Positions 12,034 to 23,514 of a stretch of DNA of 64,000 nt are shown one piece after another. Under the pieces are notes generated by a model. It was not told the origin of the DNA. It saw nothing but the letters and a program-made list of their open reading frames with translations, and made no database searches. The translations under genes were made by a program, and so were the position numbers. The DNA comes from Chimonanthus salicifolius (taxonomy: Eukaryota; Streptophyta; Magnoliopsida; Laurales; Calycanthaceae), in NCBI GenBank assembly GCA_013350335.1, contig CM023540.1:60338195-60402194 (forward strand). The letters run 5' to 3'. Within the stretch, counting starts at the first letter, position 1; every line of letters starts with the position of its first letter.

Positions 12034-12520
12034 CTGTTATGTGGATATTTGGATTGAGTTTTACAAAATGGAAATCATACAAAGTGATGGGCTTATTGGA
12101 TGGTTTTGAAAGGTAAAAACATGGTAACATTATACTGTTATCCTATGTCTAAATGAGACCAAAAACATGTTTAAAAGGACCAAAACTATGGGGTTTTATG
12201 GCTAAGATAGGACATGGAAGTTTAAGTGGATTTTTGGGTTTTAGATCAAATTAGAATCATATGGTCAAATGATTAACTTGCTGCCATGTACATAGGGTAT
12301 TCGGATTTCTAGAACGGTGAACAAGCCGTGATCGGAAGAAGGTTCAAAGGAAAGGTCAAACAAAGTAATCTAGTGTAGGTTTCCTACCTTTATTGTAACC
12401 ACTATTTCATATGTTGTTTTATGTTGATTTCAATAACTTATATGATTGTAAAGTTATGTTTCTAAATGACATGTTTGTATAGACATCTCATGCATGGCAT
12501 GGGATGATGGTATTGTAATA

Positions 12521-12668
12521 GGAGGCCACACTCCGTCGGGGCGTCCGAAAGACCACTGTGGGGTACCCTGATGATGAGAATCCCATTAGGAGGAATCCGG
12601 AGGCCACACTCTGTCGGGGCGTCTGAAAGACCACTGTGGGTTACCTTGACAATGAGAATCCCGTCAAG
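12521..12668 (+). repeat. Two-copy 78-bp direct repeat in solo LTR C
   Basis: Units at 12521-12598 and 12599-12668 each hold GGAGGCCACACTC, GTCGGGGCGT and a GATGA(G)AATCCC block. Equivalent two-copy blocks lie at about 29450-29600 in LTR E, 27926-28026 in LTR F, 33400-33605 in LTR G (minus), 6350-6475 in LTR B (minus) and 5100-5260 in LTR A (minus), always shortly before the acceptor-like block. Confidence 0.88.
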
Positions 12669-13433
12669 TGATGTCTATGTTGAATGGTGATGGGTGGGAC
12701 TCATTACATGATCATTTCATACATAGCATGTTTTTATGGAATTTTGTCACACTTGTATTATTATTATACTATTTGCATGTTTTTGACTAACTATGTGGCA
12801 GCCCTATTCGGAAACACTACTGGGCGTGTTGATCTAACGCCCTATCTATATCCTTAGTGGATGATACAGGGAAAGGAAAGAACGTGGATCGAGAAGAGGA
12901 CCAAGTACGGAAACTTGGGCGGTTTGAATGATTGCAATGGATTATGAATGGACTATTTTATGGACTTGATATTTGATATATTTGGACAATGTAATTTGGT
13001 AATTAGTTATGGTGGCTTGTAATAAGTAGTTAAGATAGATGCTATGGTTTGTTTTATGTTGGATATTTTGATTAAACGATTAGTTAAGATTGATTAGTAA
13101 TTTTGGAGAATAAGTTATGTACTTTGCTATCGAAGAATGGAAAATTGGATTAGTCATAGGTTCTATTATAACCTCAGTTAGATTTAGACTAAGTTAATTC
13201 CGCAAGTTATATATGTACCATGTGCGGATCAGTTTTATGGACTTAGTTCATACGCACATGGGCTTGGCCAGTTAAGGGTCGGATTTAGAGATCCGAACTT
13301 AACTCGCGTCGTGACACTCCGCCCCGATCATATGATTATTTTAAATAAAAAATAAATAAATAAACTCTGAAAATTAGAGTGAAATGGGCGGGGTGTTACA
13401 TAGCCGACCCTACATGTGAACTTAGACCACTCG

Positions 13434-13524
13434 CCACCTCACTTGATGAGGTGGATTTGGGTCCCACTTGGCTATGCCACTTACATGTCACCTCATACAC
13501 TTGCCACCTCACTTGATGAGGTGG
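13434..13524. repeat. Duplicated perfect hairpin in LTR A
   Basis: 13434-13454 and 13504-13524 are the same 21-base dyad, with CCACCTCA and TGAGGTGG arms and a 5-base loop. It lies in the transcriptionally upstream part of LTR A, where the other LTRs carry hairpins of different sequence. Confidence 0.9.
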
Positions 13525-13809
13525 ATCCCATGCCTTAGGTCTTAATTGGGTACATGACCCGATTAAATCAATTCCTTACCCATTTAACTTAAACATCAAT
13601 TCATCTTGACCCATTGGGTCCCAATTGGGTATTTGACCCAACTAACTACATTTACCCAATTAATTAGAATCAAACTCTATCCATGATCCGTTGGATCATA
13701 ATTGAGCCATTGCCCCAATTCTTACCCATCTAACATTCATTCCATCTATAAATCTTAAATTTATCAATTAAAATAGATAATATCCAATATAATAATGCGG
13801 GATGTTACA

Positions 13810-14878
13810 CTATTTCACTCGTGAGTTATTTAAAGTCCCATCAGCTCATTTTATAATTATTGTCTGAGAATGGCTCAAGCTGGTTGAAGTATTTACTAGG
13901 TAAATTTGATTATGGTTTATTAATAACGAAGAGTATGGAATGAGTCACCCATTTAAGATTATTAATATAAATTAAAAGATTTGAAGATCATTTTAAACCG
14001 TGGTTAGGACTATAATTCGAATTTGTCTTCTTCCTTTCTTGCTATCTTGTTTGCGTGTTTAATTTCTAATTTATGTTTTATTTATTAGTTAAACAATTAG
14101 TTGGTGAACATAATGTTTGTGTGAAGTTTTGGTTACGTGCAAAGCATCTTTAAACAACAGTATTATTAAAATATAAACACAACCAATAGATGAAATTATT
14201 GGTCGATATATATATATATATAACCGATATTGCCGATATATATTGGATATGATATTGGCCGAAATATATAAAATCGGCATATATCGACCGATATATGTGT
14301 TTTTATATTTTTTAATTAAAAAAATCGGCTAATATTTCAAAAAAATACCTAATTTTTTTCAAAAAAAAAATAATATTACCCTTTCAATATCGGCTGATAT
14401 TTTGATTTAAAAAAATCACCTATATTTCGATAGAAAAATCACCGATATTTCGATTAATTGAAATTACCTATGAACGTTGGACTCCACAGGCCCCTGCAGT
14501 TGCATTCCTCTTACTTCCAATTGCCCAACAAAAAAATTACATTATTGAAAGATTTTATCATATTAACATGGCATTTATTAAAACAAATTACCTTATCTAA
14601 GAATGATCGATAAGATAATTTCCAATAACGTTTATCTGTCTTACCTTATCTAATAACACACACAACTAAATGCATGCGTTGACATTGTCTTTCTTAGATT
14701 AATGGAAATTAATGTCAATAATTAACAACAACTAAGATGCCTACATTTACTCAGTTGTCTTAACTTAAGTGTTAGAACCTTGGGCTTACATTAAGATGTC
14801 GACATTAATAAAAATTAACTTATCTAAGAATTAATGTAACCTTGACATTAGGAATTACCTTATCTAAGAATTACCTTA
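13810..14878. other. Unassigned DNA between element 1 and the copia element
   Basis: No coding pattern and no match to the other repeats in the window. It contains an AT-rich patch with repeated CGATAT/ATATCGG words (14196-14455) and, near the right end, repeated ACCTTATCTAAGAATTA-like words (14589, 14820, 14855). It may be the oldest DNA in the window, the target into which the flanking elements inserted, but that is inference. Confidence 0.5.
14196..14455. repeat. CGATAT-rich degenerate repeat patch
   Basis: Interspersed words such as CCGATAT, ATATCGGC and ATATTTCGAT on both strands, starting with a short TA run. The symmetry suggests a decayed palindromic minisatellite. There is no protein-coding signal. 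Confidence 0.6.
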
Positions 14879-16754
14879 TGTTAGTGCCACGGCTTTGCCG
14901 AGTCCCTGTTTGTCAATTCCATGACTCGGGAAGAAGCACTTGTTAGAAGCTTGAAGACTCAAGATGACCAAGAATGAACATCACTCAACACCGGATTGAA
15001 GCTCATCGTTATGGCAATCACAAAACATGTATTTGATAATAGATGACATTAGGTGATACCCACACCTTAGAGAGGACCATCCATAAGCTTAGTTGAACAA
15101 ATGGTAAAATCATAAAAAGCCTAGAAAGGAAGCTTGACAGTGAATTGGAACCCAACTTGAAAATATGTATTTGATTTCACTGTCAGCTCGACCAAGTCTT
15201 TCTCACCGACCCCTCAGTGGAGACAGCATCGATCCATCATGGTCAAAGACTGGTCAACCAGATTGACATAGGTTCTGGAACATAGAACTGTCATTCTGGG
15301 AACATAGAGTCTCGTATGCACCGACCCCTCGGTGAAAGGTTGAAACGACTCCTTGTGGTCAACGACTTTTCGATAAAGACTTATGAGTTTTGGAACATTG
15401 AACTCAAGTGGGATCTCGAGAAAACAGACATATCAGTACTTTAAGACCGATCGAGAGTACCAGGACTGAACCCTTGGTAAAGGGCGACAGGTTGTTCTGG
15501 GTAAGACATGAAACTATTGTCAGCATGGTGTTGCCTCAGATCGAGACCATCGTATGGACCGACCTCTCGATGCCATGACTGTCGACCCATCGGCGACACC
15601 GACATGTCAAACGCGAAAGTATTATACCGTTGGGAGTGCATTAATGCGCAACGGTCGGGTTGTTGACTAGTAACATTTCTAGTCACAGACCCTCGGTGCG
15701 CCCGACCTGTCGGTACATGACCGTTGCTGCAACTGGTTGCCTTCTCTATATAAACCAATCTTTATGCAACCAATTGGCATCCTTTGGTAAAATCAGTTTG
15801 ACCCTTATCATTATCAGTGAGCTTAAACAAGAGCCAACAGAAGGATCACTCTCTCTCTCTCTCTCTCGTGCGTACACTTGGGGAATCAAATACAACCAAT
15901 CATATGATTGAGTTTGTGGGAAAAAGAGGAGAAAGAATAAAAAAAACAAGGAAAACTGTGGTATAACCAGTTTCCTTGTCACCCTAGATTGTGATTGCTT
16001 TACGACGGCTATTAGGGGGAGCGTCGACACACATTGGGTGGATCTTGAAGTAGTACACATCAAGAGATAGAGCTATAAAGACAAGTGCTTCTTGGTTTTA
16101 ATTTTGTTTTAAAACCTTTGTCCCGAAAGTGGCTTAAAGAGGATTGGCTCCGGAACCACTATAAAAACTCTAGAGCGTCGTCTCTGGCACAGTGGTGGAT
16201 GGAATTCCCAGCCAAATGGATAAGTGAAATTCTTATTCTACAGTGGTAGGTGAAATTTCGAGCCGATTGAGTGAGGTAGAATTCCTACTCTAATTGTAGG
16301 GGTGTAAGTCCCCATTGGATTTGGGAATGACTCAAGGTTGAGTTAGTCCTAACAGTGGATGTAGCTTGGCTAACCAAACCACTTTAAATTGGTCTTATGG
16401 TCTTTTACCTTTGTGTGTTTTTACTATTTAAGTACTCTTCTCAACACACATCACTTTGCATGTTGATTATCTTATTTTACACATTGTGCACAAGCATCGA
16501 TCATCAAGCAAAATGTAAAGGGTTATAATCTTAGTGTGATCGTTTAAAGAAATTAGAAACAATCTATCACACTAAAAAAATCTTTTGATTAATGTTCCGC
16601 TGCACTTAATACAATCAAGAAATTTATAAACACCATGCAAACTAGGATTGACCTATTCAAACCCCCCCCCCCCCCCCCCCCCCCGTCCCTCCCTCTCATC
16701 CTCCTCCTCCAGGGTCAATCGTGTTGTTCTAGCACCGTGAAAGAGGACTTTCAA
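14879..16754 (+). mobile_element. 5' LTR of a SIRE-type Ty1/copia element
   Basis: It runs from TGTTAGTGCC to TTTCA directly before the PBS, 1876 bases. The matching second LTR begins at 20628. A TATA box (TATATAAA) is at 15747-15754, followed by a CT microsatellite around 15848-15868. The base before the LTR is the end of CCTTA (14874-14878), the presumed TSD; the partner lies outside the window. A homopolymer of 23 C is at 16662-16684. CCGACCCCTCGG-like dyads recur through the first half. Confidence 0.9.
16662..16684 (+). repeat. Poly-C tract in copia LTR
   Basis: 23 consecutive C bases near the 3' end of the LTR. The matching part of the second LTR is beyond the window because of the Athila insertion. 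The exact length is uncertain, since such runs are prone to sequencing error. Confidence 0.85.
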
Positions 16755-16767
16755 TTGGTATCAGAGT
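16755..16767 (+). promoter_or_regulatory. Primer-binding site of the copia element
   Basis: ATTGGTATCAGAG directly follows the CA end of the LTR. It is the initiator-Met tRNA complement used by SIRE/Maximus-type copia elements. Confidence 0.9.
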
Positions 16768-16819
16768 CTCGTGCTCTACATAAAGGATCTAACCATCTGA
16801 GTTGATCTGTGTTAAAACA

Positions 16820-17049
16820 ATGGCTGTGAGAGAAAGCCATGATATTTCCAAACCTCCATTTGTGATGAAAAATGAAATGAAAAACTTTAAATGTTTTCAT
16901 CAAAAAATGTGTTCAGAAATAGGTGAATAGAAAGTGATTTGTGCCTATGGAAGAAGTATTGGATAAACCTTCAACTTCCATGACCACTCAACCCAAAGAC
17001 CAAAGAGTTTGGACTAGTGATGAAATGACTATACACTTTAATCAAAACT
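16820..17049 (+). pseudogene. Copia Gag remnant
   Basis: Starting at the ATG at 16820 (MAVRESHDISKPPF), a frame runs for about 35 codons to a stop, after which further Gag-like fragments can be read in shifted frames. Its position right after the PBS and the K/R-P-P-F start resemble SIRE Gag. It is too short and broken for a firmer call. Confidence 0.45.
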
Positions 17050-18780
17050 AGTAGCATTCATCACTGTTGTTTCATGATATATATTTTTTTTTTTTGAGAT
17101 ATTTAAAAAGATATGAAATAGCAAAAGAGACTGAAAGAATCCATGCAAAAATTGTCTCTTTTAGCCCAATGGATGATATCACCTATCATGACCAATGTGT
17201 GTGGTGAAAGTATAGGTGATTGCCTAAGTTCATCCATTGAAAAAGTCCAAGCTAAATCCTCTAAGAGAACAAGAGGATAGATAAAAGGAACTTGATGAAG
17301 GTAGTGACCTTCAAGTATCCTTTGTTGCAATGTACCAAAATATTTGCCTCTCATGTTTAGGTCAAACATCGTAGTACAAAATCTGGAAGCTTTGATGTAC
17401 TATGTCAAATGGGAAGGCACCCAAGATTAAAACCAGATTTAATAAAGGGTCATCACTGGATTGTGGACTTATATTCCAAGTCTCACAATGTTATGTTCAA
17501 ATGAGTAAAGGGCTACCATTGTTAGTATCACATTTGAAACATGTTTATGGAATCACTTGTATATCTTACATTCAGTCCTTGTTCTTGTTTGATTGTTGTA
17601 TTGATCTAATTTAAGATATTCGTTGTACATGGAGGTTTGTGCTCTAGTATTGGAATATACTTATCTCGTTTTATGTCATATGTCATGTGATTTGTGCATC
17701 TTTACGAAATGAATGTAGTATGTGCATTACCTCATGTATATGGTGTGTATGGTACACACACATAATGTCATTTCATTCCAAGTTCCTAAACTTGTGAATC
17801 CATTGTGGAATGTAACAAGCTCTGTGTCAATTAAATGGATTTTTAGTTTGGTAGTATTTACCAAAAATATTAATCAAAATGATCAAATATGCTTAATTGT
17901 AATCCATTTATGTACCAGCTCTTTCAAGGAATTGGAGTATACTTGAAACAATGGTAAAAATGTTTATCATGTTTTGGGTAATAACATGATAACAATCATG
18001 AGAGTTGTGTTTGTAGCATCATACTTCATTTCCATATGCATAGTAACCGTATTCAAAATGGGAAATGAATGTATGATTAGTGTGCTTTGTGTCTCATTCT
18101 AATATTCGCTAGTTTATATATTATGTGGAATGACTCATGTTCATAGACACCTTGCCTTTACTAAAGCCTGGAAATGCCGCATCACATGACATCACACACC
18201 TATGCAATATGTTTGAATTGGTAAATTAAATATGCCCAAGGTACTTGGATTGGTTTGGATCTAGGAGAGATCTGTAATCCATGTTTTGTGCCTACATTCA
18301 TAAGGGTGAGTTGAATCTTCAAATGGCACAAGCGGTGTGAATGTATTCTACACTGGCATTGAATGGTGTCTAAGAAAATCTTGATGATCAAAGAATATCG
18401 AAAGCACACACACACACACACACACACCCAGTCATCCTTCAAAATCCCAGGTCTAGGATAGACTAGTTGGAGGAACAGACATGTCGGTTTTGGTTGAATT
18501 CAGGACACTGTTTGAAAGAGGGAAAAATCGAAAGGAGCGACAAATCGACACAAACCGGTGGTTGGTCACGACCTGTCGGTGAATCAAAAAGATTAAGTTA
18601 AAAGGACTCTTTCTGTGAAAACAATAAATCAATTCAAAACTCGTCGTTTCTCCTCCCGCTAGGCTCTGGCGATTACCCTTTTGCCTCCCGTGCCCTAGAT
18701 TAGTCGATAGGGTCTCCCGAAACGAAATCTCGATGAAAACCATAGGGTTTTTGCTTCTATCACTTCAAGAAGCAAGGGTG
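17050..18780. other. Decayed copia interior without recognisable genes
   Basis: AT-rich sequence with scattered short frames, none showing protease, integrase or RT motifs. A minus-strand frame of 88 codons (17103-17369) is not recognised and has no supporting context. A CA microsatellite is at 18404-18428. Near 18480-18600 two TGTCGGT words and an ACCGGTGGTTGG word resemble the dyads in the copia LTR. Confidence 0.5.
18404..18428 (+). repeat. CA microsatellite
   Basis: About 12 CA units within the decayed copia interior. Confidence 0.95.
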
Positions 18781-18840
18781 TCACGGTGTTTGTGAGATTT
18801 AGTGTTCGGGTAAGCCTTGGTCAGCTTTTCCCAAGCAACC

Positions 18841-19290
18841 ATGTTGAAAAGGGAGACAACTAAATCTTGGTCTTCGACCACCAGAAAAATCCCTGAGTCC
18901 AGCTCCTATTTCTTCAGGAGATCACCCAGATTTGTGCAGGATACTCCAGAATTGAGCTCTGCTCCTAAGAGTACTCCTCATAGAAAAATCCCTGCTCCTA
19001 AGACTGGATCCAGTCGTAGGTATTTTCTCAAGTCTCAATCTCGACAAAACTTGAGAACCGAAGCAGAAGTGATCTCTTTGCTGGACAGTTCTGGTGAAAA
19101 AGGATAAGAGATCGAAAATGCAGACACCCCTGTGTCACAACCCCTGATTCGATTTATCTAAAAAATCAAAATCGAGTCTCTCAAATCGAGGCGCATCTAG
19201 ATGGGCTAGATGACTTCATACAAGGATTCGCTCAGGATGTCCAGGAAGAAATCTATGCATTACGACAATCAATCGTTAACCTTTCCTGAC
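18841..19290 (+). pseudogene. Env-position coiled-coil remnant of the copia element
   Basis: A basic, Ser/Pro-rich stretch from the ATG at 18841 (MLKRETTKSW) to a stop at 19106-19108 is followed, in a shifted frame at 19164-19286, by a heptad-like segment (QIEAHLDGLDDFIQGF, then VQEEIYALRQSIVNLS). Coiled-coil proteins in the 3' part are typical of the env-like frame of SIRE elements. No signal peptide or transmembrane segment is visible, so the assignment is by position and coiled coil only. Confidence 0.45.
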
Positions 19291-20615
19291 GAAAATCTCC
19301 TTCCCCTCCAGCATCACCTCCTCTGGATGGCTCTCCTTAGGATAACTTTTCGTGCTTTAAGATTTATATTTTAGAAAAACTATATTGTTGGTATTTTGTC
19401 TAAGCATCCATGATGCTCCCTCTCCTAAACCATATGTATTAATTTGTGTATCAATGAAATGATATGATTTGGTTTAATGTGTGTACTAATTTGATGGAAT
19501 GCCTTTTATCTCATGTCAATTGATAACATGGATTTTGTCAAATAGACTAACATGAAGGATCTAATGAGCTTGTCTCATAGTGGCATCAAAGGGAGATAGG
19601 GATCAAGCTGTGAGATTACACATACCTTGGAGTTTGGGGGAGCACAAAATATGTGTTGATTAGTTGTTGTCACTGGTCATGACAGTATAAGGAGGATGGC
19701 TGATGCAAGCTTGAAAGGAAGCTTGGAGAAAAATAAACTTAGAGGCAGTTAAGTTTATGGGATAGATAATCTGGAGAAGCTAAAAAATATAGCTTACTCC
19801 ATGTGGGAGATGAGTCAAAGAAGGTACAAAAGATAGCTTGGAGAATGGAGAAAAGACTCTAGGGAAACTATGACATTAGTCTGACTCATGGAAGAAATCA
19901 GCTAAGCTGGAACTTAGCTTGTGCATGGACGAACAAACATTGATGCACGAGAAGTGTGCATTGAACCATAGGGGAGAACCATGAGTTAGAGCAGAATTTA
20001 CTTAAGCACTAAATGCATGAAGCATGGGGGAGTCTTGAAAATCGATGTCTGCCTACTAATCTTTGTCAATTGTATGACAAAATGGGGGAGAAATTAGTAG
20101 AAGATATAAGACATCAAAACTAATTATGGGATTGGTAAAGACGAAGTACTTATGCCTTTAGGAAGAGAGAGCCATAAAAGGGGAAAAAGCCAATGGACAT
20201 AAAGAGAATGTCCATGCTTGGAGTTTGGAAGATCAAACTCAGAGAAGATTGGGGGAGCAAATCTTCTAAAAACTGATAGCTTGGATAATCTTGGTGATAA
20301 GCTTATGCTATGGGTAGTATTGATCAATAGGAAATCAAGGTGTATAGGGGAGTTTGAATACAAATCTTGTATAGTCCATGAATGCATATTTATGGTTTGG
20401 ACTAACCACTCTAATGATTTTCTAGTATTGCTTGCTTATGTACTTGAACAGGAAAATTGAAATGAAGCAAGCTGAACAATAATATAAAAATCATAGTCTT
20501 ATTGTTCATTTGAATATGTACATGTAAATCAATTTAATATTTCTGTATTCAAATGACATGTAATAAAGGTGGGATTGTAATTGAGTTAACTTCTAGGTTT
20601 TATTATAAAATTGAC
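19291..20615 (+). other. 3' untranslated part of the copia element with repeated polypurine tracts
   Basis: No coding signal. Seven GGGGAG-type tracts occur: 19633-19643, 19970-19977, 20025-20033, 20079-20092 (AAATGGGGGAGAAATT), 20250-20257, 20346-20352 and the terminal one at 20616-20627. The one at 20079-20092 is nearly identical to the terminal polypurine tract. Confidence 0.7.
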
Positions 20616-20627
20616 AAATGGGGAGAT
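20616..20627 (+). promoter_or_regulatory. Polypurine tract of the copia element
   Basis: AAATGGGGAGAT immediately before the TGTTAG start of the second LTR. It would prime plus-strand synthesis. Confidence 0.88.
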
Positions 20628-22128
20628 TGTTAGTACCTAGGCTTTGCCGAGTCCCTGTTTGTCAATTCCATGACTCGAGAAGAAACACATGTTAGAAGCT
20701 TGAAGGCTCAAGATGATCAAGAATGAAGATCACGCTCCACCGGATCGAAGCTCATCATTATGGCAATCATAAAACATGTATCTGGCCATATATGACTTTA
20801 GATAGTACCCACACCTTAGAGAGGACCATCCATAGGCTTAGTTGAACAAATGGTAAAATCATAAAAAACCAGGAGAGGAAGCTTGACAGTGAATTGAACC
20901 CAACTTGAAAATATGTATTTGGTTTCACTGTCAGCTCGACCAGTCGTTCTCACTGACTCCTCGGTGGAGACAAGATCGACCCATCGTGGTCAAAGAGTGG
21001 TCGACCAGATTGACATAGGTTCTGGATCATAGAACTGTCATTCTGGGAAATCCTCTGATCGAGAGTCTCGTATGCACCGACCCCTCGGTGAAAGGCTGAA
21101 ATGATCCCTCGTGGTCAACTACTCTTCGATGAAGACTTATGAGTTTTGAAACTTTGAACTCAAGTGGGGTCTCGAGAAAACAGACATATTGATAGTTCAA
21201 GACCGATCGAGAGTACCAGGACCGACCCCTCAGTAAAGGGCGATAGGTCGTTCTGGGTAAGACATGTTTATAGACTTAAAACTACTGTCAGCATGGTGTT
21301 ACCCCAGATTGAGACCATCGTATGGACCGACCTCTCAGTGCCATGACTGTCGAACCATCGAGCGACACCGAACAGGAAAGAATTATACCGTTGGGAGTGC
21401 ATTAATGCGCAACGGTCAGGTTGTTGAATGGTAACATTTCTAGTCACCGATCCCTCTGTGCACTTGACCTGTCGGTACATTACAGTTGCTGCAACTGGTT
21501 GCTTTCTCTATATAAACTAATCTTTATGCAACTAGTTGGCATCCTTTGGCAAAATCAATTGGACCCTCATCACTTATCTGTGAGCTTAAACAAAGGCCAA
21601 CAGAAGGATCACACTCTCTCTCTCGTGCTTACACTTGGAGAATCAAATACAACCAATCATATGGATTGAGTTTGTGTGTGAGAGAGAGAGGATAAATGAT
21701 AATAAACTAGGAAAGCTGTGGTATAACCAGTTTCCTTGTCGCCCTAGGTTGTGATTGCTTTACGACTGCTACAAGGCGGAGTGTCAGCACACATTGGGTG
21801 GATCTTGAAGAAGCACACATCAAGAGATAGAGCAACAAAGGCAAGTGATTCTTGGTTTTAATTTTGTTTTAAAACCTTTGTCCCGAAAGTAGATTAAGGA
21901 GGATTGGCTCCGGAACCATTATAAAAAACTCTAAAGTGTCTTCTCTAGCATAGTGGTGGGTGGAATTCCCAACCAAATGGATAGGTGGAATTCCTATTCT
22001 ACAGTGATGGGTGAAATTCTCAGCTGATTGAGTGAGGTGGAATTCCTACTTTAATAGTAAGGGTGTAAGTCCCCACTTAGTGGATTTGGGAATGACTCAA
22101 GGTTAAGTTAGTCCTAACAGTGGATGTA
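20628..22128 (+). mobile_element. 3' LTR of the copia element, interrupted by the Athila element
   Basis: It matches the first LTR from TGTTAGTACC through the TATA box (21509-21516) to CTAACAGTGGATGTA, then stops where the Athila LTR starts. The missing 390 or so bases should follow the Athila element outside the window. By eye roughly nine in ten bases match the first LTR, so the insertion is not recent. Confidence 0.9.
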
Positions 22129-23514
22129 TGTTGAGCACTGAAATCTTACAATATTTTTTTTTACCCTTGGTTATTGGGTCAGTTAATCCTCAATTTCATA
22201 TATAATGATGCATTTAATGTAGTTTGTCAGTTTTGTAGTAAAAAATAGAAAGCTTAAGAAAATCAACTTAAAACAATAGAAGAATGCAAGATTAGAGCTT
22301 TAAAGAGAAGACCTAAGATAATTATAATTATTTCATTACTTTCAAGGATTTTCATGTAAATTAATTAATCTAGATCCAGTTATGAGAGTCAATGATTAAT
22401 TAATAATTTCTAGATTTAAAGTGACTGAATAATTATTTAATTCTAAAGGTTAAAAGTTGCAATCCAAGAGCCAAAGCCTGAATTTCATGTCAATGGGACA
22501 AGATTCAGTCCAAGTGGACCAAGCTATGCTCCACAAAGCTTCAATGGGCCAAGCCACATGCAAGCCCATACGCATCACACTCTGGGCCAGGACAGTGTGC
22601 AAGCTCAGTCCCACTAAGGTCCAAAGTCTCAAATCCAATTCAAGTGGGCCTGAGTTGAGGTCTTGATCTAAACCCAAAGCCCAAAGTCCAATAAACTCCA
22701 TGGTCCATGTTTGAATTTACCTAAGTCCAACCCAACTACCCATGTCCAAAACCCACAACCCAACTTCACATCCACACCATCCAATTTCCATCTTAGATCT
22801 TAACCTTCCATTTCACATACCCAAATAGGTCAAACCTTAGATCCACCATCAAATCTAACCCATCCATTCATCTATCACTAGATCTAGGTCATCCATCATC
22901 ATTATGATTATCTTAACCTTAGATTAGTGTTCATCCATGCATCACCTATTAATCCTTGCTTTCATTTCATGCATTAGTCATCTTAGCCATTAGATATTAG
23001 CGAATCTAATTTCATTCACCCATTCATTTCTTAGAAACCCTAGAGCATCCACATTCATCCATCACATGCACACATTTCCTTAGATTTAGGTCATACATTT
23101 TATCATCCATGTAAGCTCCACATATGCATCTAAACCCTCCATCAACCATCTACCCAATTTTATAATTATTTTACCCTAAATACCTTAGAGCCATTAGATC
23201 AAAACTCATTAAATCTAAGCCCTTCATCTATAAAACCCTAAGTTATGAACAACTTTTAGTTCAAGCTAGTCCCATGTGCATATCACACCTCATCATCCAT
23301 GATTTTTGCAACCTAAAAACTCTCTATGCACTTAGACTAAAAACCATCTAAATACATCCCTAAGATCCAAACACACCTCATAATCCAATCCCCAAGTATC
23401 CCACACGATTTTTCCCAATCCCAAAAAATCCAATTTCTAAGTTTTCTCCCAATCTCCTATCTTCTCTCCACCTTGACCTAGCCACCAAGGAAAGCCACAC
23501 AAAATCGTGTGACC
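22129..23514 (+). mobile_element. Athila-type 5' LTR, segment 1
   Basis: It begins TGTTGAGCACTGAAATC, matching the 3' LTR start at 61698 (TGTTGACCACTAAAATC), and aligns with 61698 to about 62995. It is interrupted at 23514 by solo LTR E. The LTR has long C-rich, CCATCATCCA-type stretches and no coding signal. Confidence 0.92.

Larger units (their letters stand above)
9932..13400 (+). mobile_element. Solo LTR C (Tekay-type), inserted in LTR A
   Basis: It starts TGTAACACCCTGG and ends GGCGGGGTGTTACA, 3469 bases, with no internal region. Flanks are TATCC (9927-9931) and TAGCC (13401-13405), a 5-bp TSD with one mismatch. Homology to LTRs E, F and G runs along the whole length: GGGTC/GACCC-rich start, CACGTTGG-linked hairpin, purine-rich leader-like tract, donor-like site, palindrome array, two-copy repeat, acceptor-like block and conserved end. 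A solo LTR normally results from recombination between the two LTRs of one element. Confidence 0.9.
4400..13809 (-). mobile_element. LTR A: 5' LTR of element 1, split in three by LTR B and solo LTR C
   Basis: Own segments are 4400 to about 5820, 9013-9931 and 13401-13809, about 2.75 kb in total. Ends on the plus strand are TATAACGCC (expected TGTAACGCC, one mutation) and GATGTTACA, matching the TGTAAC...GTTACA ends of LTRs C, E, F and G. LTR B interrupts it around 5820-9012, and solo LTR C at 9932-13400. It keeps the conserved branch-point/acceptor-like block (4876-4898) and a two-copy direct repeat (about 5100-5260). Its palindromic repeats differ in sequence from those in the other LTRs. 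Confidence 0.82.
16755..20627 (+). mobile_element. Internal region of the SIRE-type copia element (pol lost)
   Basis: Bounded by the PBS (16755) and the last polypurine tract (20616-20627), 3.87 kb, too short for an autonomous SIRE element. I see a short gag remnant at the left and a coiled-coil, env-like remnant in the middle; no integrase or RT motif could be found. The SIRE assignment rests on the ATTGGTATCAGAG PBS, TGTTAG LTR start, GGGGGAGA-type polypurine tracts and the env-position coiled coil. It could be a deletion derivative or a non-autonomous family. Confidence 0.75.

Noticed and set aside
12541..12645. Hammerhead-ribozyme-like words (CTGATGA followed later by GAAA)
   Set aside because: The interval between the words does not form the short stem II, and the CTGATGA word is not kept in LTRs E, F and G.
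17103..17369. 88-codon minus-strand frame in the copia interior as a captured gene
   Set aside because: No family recognised, no promoter or partner frames, and it is opposite to the element; a chance frame is as likely.
22457..22701. Overlapping frames on both strands in the Athila LTR
   Set aside because: The DNA is LTR, and the 3' LTR copy (about 62030-62275) does not keep both frames open.
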